NCBI GenBank assembly: GCA_016180665.1
Contig: JACPAS010000120.1
Location: 2,471 to 7,689, forward strand
DNA: 5,219 nucleotides
Source of the DNA: Microcaldota archaeon
GTDB taxonomy: Archaea > Micrarchaeota > Micrarchaeia > Anstonellales > Bilamarchaeaceae
Direction: 5' to 3'
The notes beneath the pieces are model-generated. The model saw only the letters and a program-made list of their open reading frames with translations. It was not told the DNA's origin and made no database searches. Position 1 is the first letter of the stretch; each line of letters starts with the position of its first letter. The position numbers were made by a program, and so were the translations under genes. Shown one piece after another: positions 1-5,219 of the stretch.

Positions 1-1
1 T

Positions 2-559
2 GAAGGATATGGAATAGAGTTGTTTGGTAAACAGGGACTAGTAATAGAAGCAGTTACGTCTTCTTCCTTAATTCTTTCAGAATCTGGTGAGAAAGTCCTT
101 ACATTAGAGATTTCGGAAAAAGAAACTTGCGGAGTCGTATTAAACGGAGTAGAATCTATTTTTGAAGTGACTTATGTTAGTACTTCTTTAAATGATGCAG
201 GCAAAGTAGTTCACCAGATAAGAATAAAATTAAAAACTGAATTATACGAAAGTGAACAGGAAGCTGAAATAGAAGAAGGTTCAACAATTTCCTGGGGATT
301 TACCCCTTCAGTAGATATCATAGTAAAAGTAGGTTTTGAAAAGGAAGAAGGCACTGGTGATCCAAGTAATAGATTAGAAGTAAAACTTGAGTACATCAAA
401 AAGTGGACCAAATTAGAACAAGGAGAGCCAAACTGTGGTGGCGAAGAGGTTTATGGGCTATGCCTTGGTAATCTTTATATTTTTAGTTATGACCTAGATA
501 GTGATGGACTATCAAGTGGATTTACTCTAGTTAAAATATTGGACGAGAAGCCTCAATAA
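2..559 (+). CDS. Unrecognised beta-rich, probably extracytoplasmic protein (5'-truncated)
   Basis: The frame is open from the first bases of the window, so this is the C-terminal 185 residues of a longer gene. A TTG at 20 could be read as a start, but the frame continues upstream of it (EGYGIEL) and no convincing SD precedes it. I do not recognise the family. The visible sequence alternates short hydrophobic and polar stretches typical of beta-sandwich domains and has an acidic middle (ELYESEQEAEIEEG). Near the end it carries a cysteine pair (CGGEEVYGLC) and a DLDSDG loop, which resembles calcium-binding DxDxDG loops of secreted proteins. No transmembrane segment is visible in this part. The beta-rich, Cys-containing, non-catalytic look suggests a cell-surface or secreted role, but that is inference. 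The stop is 47 nt before the DUF59 gene, so co-transcription is possible. Confidence that it is coding is good; its function is unknown. Confidence 0.75.
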   Translation, partial: EGYGIELFGKQGLVIEAVTSSSLILSESGEKVLTLEISEKETCGVVLNGVESIFEVTYVSTSLNDAGKVVHQIRIKLKTELYESEQEAEIEEGSTISWGFTPSVDIIVKVGFEKEEGTGDPSNRLEVKLEYIKKWTKLEQGEPNCGGEEVYGLCLGNLYIFSYDLDSDGLSSGFTLVKILDEKPQ

Positions 560-562
560 GTT

Positions 563-577
563 TTTAACCAGGTTAAA
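563..577. promoter_or_regulatory. Perfect 15-bp dyad TTTAACCAGGTTAAA upstream of the DUF59 gene
   Basis: TTTAACC and GGTTAAA are exact reverse complements around a single central A. The dyad lies in the 47-nt gap between the first gene and the DUF59 gene. A 1-nt centre is too tight for a good RNA hairpin, so an operator-like protein-binding site is the more natural reading. Its left half overlaps a T/A-rich stretch (561-567) that could act as a weak TATA box, with initiation expected near 590. A bound regulator could then block transcription. The function is inferred from symmetry and position only. Confidence 0.35.
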
Positions 578-594
578 CTAATTATTAGCTCATT

Positions 595-600
595 AGGTGA
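595..600 (+). promoter_or_regulatory. Shine-Dalgarno AGGTGA for the DUF59 gene
   Basis: AGGTGA ends 6 nt before the ATG at 607 and matches the complement of the conserved archaeal 16S rRNA 3' end (CACCTCC region). It fixes the start at 607. It also shows this mRNA is not leaderless, unlike the helicase and the right-hand membrane protein gene. Confidence 0.7.
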
Positions 601-606
601 GAAACA

Positions 607-900
607 ATGCCTTCAAAAAAGCAGATATTGACTAAATTAGAAGAGGTAATAGACCCTGAGCTTAATATTAACATTGTTGATTTAGGATTAATATACGAAT
701 TAAAGCAGGTAAAAAAGAATTTGAAAATAAAGATGACTTTTACTACCCCGGCATGTCCGCTTTTGGGCGTGATGATGAATGATATTGAGGAAAAAATGAA
801 AGAAATCGGATTTGAAAAGGTTGAAGTGGATATAGTGTGGGATCCGCCTTGGAATCCGGAAATGATGACTGACAAGGCAAAGATGCTTTTGGGAATGTAA
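607..900 (+). CDS. MIP18/SufT-family (DUF59) iron-sulfur cluster assembly protein
   Basis: This complete 97-residue protein is the usual size of a stand-alone DUF59 domain. Family hallmarks appear in order: IDPELNINIVDLGLIY (residues 15-30), the TTPACP loop with the conserved cysteine Cys50, and VWDPPWNPEMM (78-87) before the C-terminal helix. The family includes SufT, PaaD and eukaryotic MIP18/CIAO2. Apart from PaaD, which acts with a phenylacetyl-CoA monooxygenase, members help mature cytosolic and nuclear Fe-S proteins. No paa genes are near, so an Fe-S maturation role is the better inference; archaeal members are thought to work with ApbC/Nbp35-type carriers, none of which is in this window. 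The start is set by the AGGTGA SD. The gene is followed after 25 nt by the beta-CASP RNase gene, so the two are probably co-transcribed. An XPD-type Fe-S helicase, a known kind of client, lies about 1.3 kb away on the other strand. Confidence 0.93.
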   Translation: MPSKKQILTKLEEVIDPELNINIVDLGLIYELKQVKKNLKIKMTFTTPACPLLGVMMNDIEEKMKEIGFEKVEVDIVWDPPWNPEMMTDKAKMLLGM

Positions 901-913
901 TTAGAAGAATGCT

Positions 914-919
914 GAGGGA
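914..919 (+). promoter_or_regulatory. Shine-Dalgarno-like GAGGGA for the beta-CASP gene
   Basis: A purine-rich GAGGGA ends 6 nt before the ATG at 926, inside the 25-nt gap after the DUF59 stop. The match to the archaeal anti-SD is partial, but the spacing is standard. It supports translation of an operon-internal gene from this ATG. Confidence 0.5.
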
Positions 920-925
920 CACGTT

Positions 926-2209
926 ATGAAGATTAAATTTTATGGTGGCGCAGCAGAAGTAGGAAGAAGTTGTATTTATCTAGAAGAAGATGGAAAAAAT
1001 ATGATTTTGGACTGTGGAATTAAATTAGGTACAGAAACTCAATATCCATTAATTCCTGAAGAAGAGCTTAGAGGGATAAAGGATATTTTTATCACACATG
1101 CGCACTTAGACCATTCTGGATATCTTCCACATGTTTATGAAAGTGGAGCAAGACCAAAAATATTTGCCACTAAACCCACAAGGGATTTAGCCGGAGTTTT
1201 GCTTTCGGACTATAGAAGAATACATAAAGGCAATAAATTCAGACAAAAGGATGTTGATGCGGCCCTCCAAAATATTGATCTTGTTGAATTTACAGATACA
1301 ACTAAATCTCAGTTTGAGTTTACAATTCATAATGCAGGACATATTTTGGGAAGTGCAATGATTAGAGTAAATACGAACAACGGGATACTTTACTCAGGAG
1401 ATATTTGCATGCGGAAGACGCGAACGCTTGATTCATGCGAAAAAGGAATTCCTGCAGAAACTTTGATCGTGGAGAATACTTATGGTGGAAAAGACGATGT
1501 AATTCCTAGTTTTAAGGACTCTTACCAAAAGCTCATGGTAAGTATAAATCAAACGATAAAGGAAGGTGGATGGGTTTTGATTCCTTCTTTTGCAGTTGGA
1601 AGAGCACAGGAAATTTTACTTACTTTAGATGACTACATGCGTTCTGGAATTCTTACACCAGTTAAGATTTATGTGGATGGAATGATCACAAAGGCAATGA
1701 GGATTTATCGTCATAATGCATATTACGCAAATGATGATATTAAGAAAAGGATTCTCATGAGTGAAGATGATCCTTTTAACAGTAAGATGTTCTACCAGCC
1801 AAAAACTAAAACAAGAGAGGACGTATTCAAAGAGCCTGCAATTATTGTTTCCACTTCAGGAATGCTTAGTGGCGGGCCTGCTTTAACTTATTTGGAGAGG
1901 ATGGCACCTGATCCCAAAAATAAGATTATTTTTAGCGGTTACCAGGCTGAAGGGACTTTGGGAAGAAAGATTTTAAGTGGAGAGAAGAATATTAAGATTG
2001 GGGAGAATGAAGTTGAACTTAGGCTGAAGGTGGAAGAAGCTAGAATTTCCGGCCATGCTGATTATAGCGAGCTCCTTCAGTTTGTTAGAAGCGTTAAGGG
2101 CTTGAAGAAGGTATTTTTAGTCCATGGAGAAGAAGGAGAATTGAACGAAGCTCTTGAGAAAGATTATGAGGTTTTTGTGCCTAAGTTGCTGGATGAGTTT
2201 GAGATTTGA
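926..2209 (+). CDS. Beta-CASP metallo-beta-lactamase ribonuclease, aCPSF2-type
   Basis: This 427-residue protein is a complete metallo-beta-lactamase plus beta-CASP nuclease. Zinc and catalytic motifs are all present: Asp29 in ILDCG (motif I), His58-Ala-His60-Leu-Asp62-His63 (motif II), His139 in NAGHILGSA (motif III) and Asp159 in YSGD (motif IV). The beta-CASP motifs are Glu183 in VENTYG (A), His377 in SGHAD (B) and His400 in VHGE (C). The family cleaves RNA endonucleolytically and/or 5' to 3', in mRNA decay, 3'-end processing or transcription termination, in the cytoplasm. There is no N-terminal KH extension as in aCPSF1, and the length fits the archaeal aCPSF2 group; aRNase J is the alternative. 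Translation probably starts at the ATG behind GAGGGA. The last 46 bp overlap the convergent helicase gene. All key residues are intact, so activity is expected, but the RNA targets cannot be read from sequence. Confidence 0.95.
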   Translation: MKIKFYGGAAEVGRSCIYLEEDGKNMILDCGIKLGTETQYPLIPEEELRGIKDIFITHAHLDHSGYLPHVYESGARPKIFATKPTRDLAGVLLSDYRRIHKGNKFRQKDVDAALQNIDLVEFTDTTKSQFEFTIHNAGHILGSAMIRVNTNNGILYSGDICMRKTRTLDSCEKGIPAETLIVENTYGGKDDVIPSFKDSYQKLMVSINQTIKEGGWVLIPSFAVGRAQEILLTLDDYMRSGILTPVKIYVDGMITKAMRIYRHNAYYANDDIKKRILMSEDDPFNSKMFYQPKTKTREDVFKEPAIIVSTSGMLSGGPALTYLERMAPDPKNKIIFSGYQAEGTLGRKILSGEKNIKIGENEVELRLKVEEARISGHADYSELLQFVRSVKGLKKVFLVHGEEGELNEALEKDYEVFVPKLLDEFEI

Positions 2210-4053
2210 TTTTCCCCCCAGAAATTCTTTACGTATTTTTCCGGTTCAGAGGTAACAATGAAACGCCTTCCATCCTCCAAAATAGATTTGTAATTTTTCC
2301 AATTAAATCTTTCGTCCATAAAAACTATCGCTGCACGATCAGTTTCTTTTCTAATGCCTCTTCCTGCTGCCTGAACTGCTTTAATTACTGCAGGATAGGT
2401 ATAACCATACTCCCAGCCTTTACCGTATTTCTCTTGGTAGTAGTCAATTAGAGCAGTAGTCTCTAGGGAAGGTTCCTCTAACGCGATACCTACAATTACT
2501 GCAGTTTTAATTTCTTCATTCGCATAGTCTACCCCCTCACTTAATGAGCCGCCCTGTACTCCGCAAAGAATCCCACCGTCTTTAAACTTCCTAATAAGGG
2601 CTGCAACTTCAGAAGGAGTCATTTTTTCTCTTTGGACTAACAAATTATCTTTTGAACCCATTAACGGGACGACAGAATTAAGGACTTTGTAGGATGGAAA
2701 AAATAATGCAACTCCATCTGGAGAACTATTAATTATCTTATCTATTTTGGAAGCAAGATGAGTATAGAGTTCAAAGCTTCTTTTTGAATATTTAGTTGTA
2801 ACCCCTTCAACTATTAGGTTTATTGAATTATTTTCAGCAAACGGACTTTTATATTTTTTTAATCTTGTTCTCCAAAGATCCAGACCTATAACGTCACGGT
2901 GCATTTCTAAAGGAAGCAAAGTTCCGCTCATTAGAATTGTTGAGTGGGAATTATTGAGAAACGAAGTTGCTATTGATGGGTCAAGGAATTTTTTAACTAA
3001 TGCGTAATAGCCCCCATCACCTAGCTTCCTAAGAACCCTGATGCTACCTTTTTCTTCCTTCAACCAGTCTTTCAAAAATTTAGAAATCTTGATGCATGCG
3101 CTTTTTTTATTTGTTCTCTCAATAAAATCATTTCCAGCTGTTTCGAAAAATAAGATTAATTCATCCAACTCAGTTTTATAAGATTTTAAGAACTCAGTGA
3201 AAAGATCTTTTGAAACTAGAATCTCTCTTGAACTTTTCAACTGATCTTTTGCCCATTTGTTAAAGTCTTCATAAATCTCTAGCTTCTCTGCACCAATTAA
3301 TCTGATTTCTTTTTCAGCTCTGACAAGCAAGAAGGTATTTATTGTTGAGGAGAGATGATCACGAACTCTTTTAGCTAGGTTATGAGCTTCATCAATAATG
3401 ATTATCGAGTTTTCAATTTTCTTTTTTATTTTTAGCAGGAAAATATCCCGAATTTGTGGAATCATCAAGTGGTAGTAATCAGCTATTACTACATTAGCAA
3501 TTGAGGCTGTTTTAAGCATAAACTCATATGGGCAAGCCGAGCAACCTTTACCCAAGGCAATCATCTCTGAATGGGTCTTTGCAGCTCCGTAATTTTGAAT
3601 TAGTTTTTCAAAAAGCGCGTGCGCTTTTGCCTCTTGCAATGTAGAGTAGCCGCGTGCATTTCCATAATACTCACAGGTTTCGGTTTTTCTCTTCTTCTCA
3701 CAGGAGAAATAGAAACCTTCATGGTCTAAATCTGATAAGGTTTCATCTATGCAAGCATATCTTCTGCCAACCATATCTATCGCACGTGCATTTAGATTGT
3801 ATTTTTCTGCAATCCCCTTGACTACTTCTAAAGCTATTTTGTGCTGGGAGATTTTTGGAGTTAGAAAAAAAATAGTTAGATTATTTTGGAGTGCGTAAGT
3901 TAGGGCTGAAGAGAGAACTGCATCACTTTTTCCAGTACCTGTTGGAGCATGCGCAACTAAATGCTGTCTGTTACTGACTGTTTCATAAACATCATTAATT
4001 AGTTCATTTTGAAATTTACGAACAGAAGAATGGCGAAAATAGATGTTATCCAT
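2164..4053 (-). CDS. XPD/Rad3-family (DinG-like) iron-sulfur DNA helicase
   Basis: This 629-residue superfamily 2 helicase is complete. Visible motifs are Walker A APTGTGKS (36-43, Lys42), Ia FFLTPK (62-67), DEAH (221-224), III SGTL (376-379), IV FFPSY (451-455), V GSLSEGVDY (502-510) and VI QAAGRGIR (561-568). Five cysteines lie between Walker A and DEAH (101, 118, 127, 171, 174; the last pair is CSACPYE). Four of them would hold the 4Fe-4S cluster typical of XPD-like enzymes. The stretch at about 235-365 fits the Arch domain. The family unwinds DNA 5' to 3' using ATP; archaeal XPD is linked to repair and recombination, though its exact role is unsettled. The ATG at 4053 has no SD but lies about 30 nt from a TATA-like box, implying a nearly leaderless mRNA. 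The last 14 residues (QISNSSSNLGTKTS) lie antisense to the RNase gene and look non-conserved. Bacterial-type DinG is the alternative name. Confidence 0.94.
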   Translation of the reverse strand: MDNIYFRHSSVRKFQNELINDVYETVSNRQHLVAHAPTGTGKSDAVLSSALTYALQNNLTIFFLTPKISQHKIALEVVKGIAEKYNLNARAIDMVGRRYACIDETLSDLDHEGFYFSCEKKRKTETCEYYGNARGYSTLQEAKAHALFEKLIQNYGAAKTHSEMIALGKGCSACPYEFMLKTASIANVVIADYYHLMIPQIRDIFLLKIKKKIENSIIIIDEAHNLAKRVRDHLSSTINTFLLVRAEKEIRLIGAEKLEIYEDFNKWAKDQLKSSREILVSKDLFTEFLKSYKTELDELILFFETAGNDFIERTNKKSACIKISKFLKDWLKEEKGSIRVLRKLGDGGYYALVKKFLDPSIATSFLNNSHSTILMSGTLLPLEMHRDVIGLDLWRTRLKKYKSPFAENNSINLIVEGVTTKYSKRSFELYTHLASKIDKIINSSPDGVALFFPSYKVLNSVVPLMGSKDNLLVQREKMTPSEVAALIRKFKDGGILCGVQGGSLSEGVDYANEEIKTAVIVGIALEEPSLETTALIDYYQEKYGKGWEYGYTYPAVIKAVQAAGRGIRKETDRAAIVFMDERFNWKNYKSILEDGRRFIVTSEPEKYVKNFWGENQISNSSSNLGTKTS

Positions 4054-4078
4054 AAACAGTAGAATTGCATTCTGAGGC

Positions 4079-4088
4079 TTTTAAATAT
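4079..4088 (-). promoter_or_regulatory. TATA-like box (ATATTTAAAA) of the helicase gene
   Basis: Read on the minus strand, ATATTTAAAA matches an archaeal TATA box. Its centre is about 30 nt upstream of the ATG at 4053. With the usual distance of about 25 nt from TATA centre to initiation, transcription would start within about 5 nt of the ATG. That agrees with the lack of any SD before the helicase. The start site is inferred, not measured. Confidence 0.6.
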
Positions 4089-4092
4089 GCGC

Positions 4093-4119
4093 AGGGGGTA
4101 TTGTCGATTGATACCCCCT
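4093..4119. other. GC-rich inverted repeat (9-bp stem, 9-nt loop)
   Basis: AGGGGGTAT at 4093-4101 pairs perfectly with ATACCCCCT at 4111-4119 around a 9-nt loop. It stands out in AT-rich surroundings. It lies 15 nt beyond the lipoprotein stop on that gene's strand and about 5 bp upstream of the helicase TATA-like box. It could end or stabilise the lipoprotein transcript, or be a protein-binding site regulating the helicase. It is not followed by a clear U-run on the minus strand, so a bacterial-style terminator is not supported. Confidence 0.6.
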
Positions 4120-4134
4120 TTCAAATATCGAGTT

Positions 4135-4818
4135 TTACTTTGAGGGCTTGATAGTATTAATTATAATTTTAGGTTCAGACCCCAAGCTAGCAAAAGAAAG
4201 AAGCATGCTGTTGTCATTCCTAAATAGGTTTATCTTCTCACCCTCGTTTAAATTGTAGAAAAAGCCGTCCTGATAGATTATTACTCTTTTCAAACAACCT
4301 TCATTATAGTCAAAAAGGACCTTCCATTTATCATCCCTATTAAAGGCCTTTTTATCTTCCAATGCATCTAACTTATACTCTTGACCAATTATTTCTATAA
4401 AATCAGGATGACAGCTGCTTAGTTCGTTTGAATAGATTGCACTGTAGAGTGTTCCTCCTTTTGGGGAGACTGATGGATTCAGCCAAATTGCCTCATTTTC
4501 ATTAAGGAATTTTATCTGACTATTGTTTAGCCTAATGAAGTATTCAGTCGAAAAACCAGCTGATGAGAATTGGCTCGTATATTGTTTTACTGGGAAAAAG
4601 AATTCACCGTCTTTCCCAATAGATTTAATTAGGATCTTCTGCCCAAGCTCGTTACCGGTTACAGTTATTATTTCTCTCTCATCAACTATAATTGTTTTGT
4701 TTTCAGATAAGTTATACTGTAAGTTATTTTCAGAAGGTTTTTGAGTTGTACAACCTAAAACAAAAACAAATACTGCAAGAGTAAAGACGATCTTCGAATA
4801 TTTTCCACGAAAATATGT
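4135..4818 (-). CDS. Lipoprotein-like envelope protein with no canonical start codon
   Basis: Reading the minus strand from the stop at 4819-4821 to the TAA at 4135-4137 gives 227 uninterrupted codons. The N-terminus reads KYSKIVFTLAVFVFVLGC: a basic start, a hydrophobic core and a lipobox VLGC, with the cysteine codon at 4750-4752. It looks like a lipoprotein signal peptide of about 20 residues. The rest is polar, rich in Asn, Lys and Ile, and of no family I recognise; the mature part looks beta-rich and extracytoplasmic. No ATG, GTG or TTG occurs in frame until the TTG at 4362, which would leave only 75 residues and discard the signal. Possible explanations are a non-standard start (for example ATC at 4791), or a one-base loss in the A4 run opposite 4801-4804, which separates this frame from a GTG at 4808. 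I list the whole open frame; the true start is unresolved. The gene is divergent from the membrane protein at 4847. Confidence 0.65.
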   Translation of the reverse strand, partial: TYFRGKYSKIVFTLAVFVFVLGCTTQKPSENNLQYNLSENKTIIVDEREIITVTGNELGQKILIKSIGKDGEFFFPVKQYTSQFSSAGFSTEYFIRLNNSQIKFLNENEAIWLNPSVSPKGGTLYSAIYSNELSSCHPDFIEIIGQEYKLDALEDKKAFNRDDKWKVLFDYNEGCLKRVIIYQDGFFYNLNEGEKINLFRNDNSMLLSFASLGSEPKIIINTIKPSK

Positions 4819-4825
4819 TTATAAA
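4818..4825. promoter_or_regulatory. Palindromic TATA-like box TTTATAAA between divergent genes
   Basis: TTTATAAA is its own reverse complement, so it can be read as a TATA box on either strand. Its centre (4821/4822) is 25-26 nt before the ATG at 4847, exactly where a leaderless archaeal mRNA would begin. A purine-rich CGAAAA at 4808-4813 could serve as the BRE for that direction. The mirror-image distance on the minus strand falls near 4796, within the first codons of the lipoprotein frame. Support is good for the plus strand and weaker for the minus strand. Confidence 0.55.
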
Positions 4826-4846
4826 TTAAAAAACAGGCAACTATTT

Positions 4847-5219
4847 ATGCGTTTATGGATTTTTGGAGTGATTTTATTATTGATTAATGCTAACTTCTAT
4901 GCTGGATTTGTTTATGGTGATATATACAAAAGTGATTTAGAAAAACTAAATAGAATAGTAGTAACCATTGATGGTAAATTCTCATATAGAACGGTTACTA
5001 ACAGTACAAACTATTCTATATTTTTGCCTGAAGGAGAGTATCGAATTTCTGCAAATTATTTGGATCAGAACGGAAATATTTTATTCAATGCAGAGGAAAA
5101 AGTGAATGTTGGCGAGGAAGATCAGAGAATAGATCTAGTTCTTAAGCCAGCCAATAACACTGAGATTTTCGTTCTTGTTTTGGGGACTGGGATTTTTGCC
5201 ATTGTTGTTTTAATGTTTC
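4847..5219 (+). CDS. Signal- and TM-bearing protein with carboxypeptidase-regulatory-like domain (3'-truncated)
   Basis: From the ATG at 4847 the frame stays open to the window end, giving 124 residues of an incomplete protein. Residues 1-20 (MRLWIFGVILLLINANFYAG) form a signal peptide or anchor. Residues about 24-100 form a small beta-sandwich: GDIYKSDLEKLNRIVVTIDG, then YSIFLPEGEYRISANYL. The FLPEGEYRI strand is typical of transthyretin-like carboxypeptidase-regulatory domains. Residues 107-124 (FVLVLGTGIFAIVVLMF) begin a transmembrane helix. The outside beta domain plus a membrane segment recalls archaeal membrane proteins that end in a cytoplasmic winged helix (COG2512-like regulators), but that part is outside the window, so this is inference. 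There is no SD; the TATA-like box 25 nt upstream implies a leaderless mRNA. The gene is divergent from the lipoprotein-like gene. Confidence 0.75.
   Translation, partial: MRLWIFGVILLLINANFYAGFVYGDIYKSDLEKLNRIVVTIDGKFSYRTVTNSTNYSIFLPEGEYRISANYLDQNGNILFNAEEKVNVGEEDQRIDLVLKPANNTEIFVLVLGTGIFAIVVLMF

Noticed and set aside
211..411. 66-residue open frame on the minus strand
   Set aside because: It lies fully antisense to the continuous plus-strand coding frame 2-559, has no recognisable domain, and has a composition typical of an antisense shadow.
585..875. 96-residue open frame on the minus strand
   Set aside because: It is antisense to the well-conserved DUF59 gene; its Ile/Ser/Phe-rich sequence is what the opposite strand of a Lys/Glu/Asp-rich gene gives.
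2210..2240. T-runs after the RNase stop (2210-2213 and 2236-2240) as a terminator
   Set aside because: U-rich ends are typical of archaeal termination, but these runs are short, lie inside the helicase coding region, and similar runs occur elsewhere in the window.
2206..2451. 81-residue open frame on the plus strand
   Set aside because: It is antisense to the conserved C-terminal region of the helicase, including motif VI, and has no family signature or SD.
4135..4362. 75-residue gene starting at the TTG at 4362
   Set aside because: The same frame extends unbroken for another 152 codons to a signal peptide and lipobox, so the TTG is more likely an internal Leu codon.
4523..4744. 73-residue open frame on the plus strand
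   Set aside because: It is antisense to the lipoprotein-like frame, which has a clear signal peptide and runs much longer.
1..5219. tRNA or rRNA genes, CRISPR arrays, insertion sequences or long direct repeats
   Set aside because: Reading by eye showed no cloverleaf, no regularly spaced repeats and no transposase-like frames; nearly all bases are accounted for by the six genes.

Overview
The window looks like a piece of an AT-rich archaeal chromosome, most plausibly from a DPANN-type or other uncultivated lineage. The archaeal assignment rests on three things: a short KH-less beta-CASP ribonuclease of the aCPSF2 type, an XPD/Rad3-type iron-sulfur helicase, and TATA-like boxes placed about 25 nt before start codons that lack a Shine-Dalgarno (SD) sequence. 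The DPANN placement is a guess from base composition and compact layout, not a demonstrated fact.

Layout: (1) 2-559 (+) is the 3' part of an unrecognised beta-rich, probably extracytoplasmic protein, open at the left edge. (2) 607-900 (+) is a MIP18/SufT-type (DUF59) Fe-S assembly protein. (3) 926-2209 (+) is a beta-CASP metallo-beta-lactamase RNase. Genes 2 and 3 are 25 nt apart, each with an SD, and probably form one transcript, possibly together with gene 1. (4) 2164-4053 (-) is an XPD-family helicase that converges on the RNase gene and overlaps its 3' end by 46 bp. Its start appears leaderless behind a TATA-like box. (5) 4135-4818 (-) is an open frame for a lipoprotein-like protein. It has no ATG, GTG or TTG in frame before codon 153, so a naive caller would report only its last 75 residues. 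(6) 4847-5219 (+) is the N-terminal part of a divergently transcribed membrane protein with a carboxypeptidase-regulatory-like beta domain, cut by the right edge. No intergenic gap exceeds about 80 nt.

How the genes may work together: genes 2-4 are informational or Fe-S housekeeping functions. The closeness of a MIP18-family Fe-S factor to an XPD-family Fe-S helicase is suggestive, because in eukaryotes MIP18 (CIAO2B) helps deliver the cluster to XPD. Genes 5 and 6 are envelope proteins that share a perfectly palindromic TATA-like box, suggesting a small divergent envelope or sensing unit. No tRNA, rRNA, CRISPR array or mobile element is visible. I see several things worth checking but no clear new multi-gene system.
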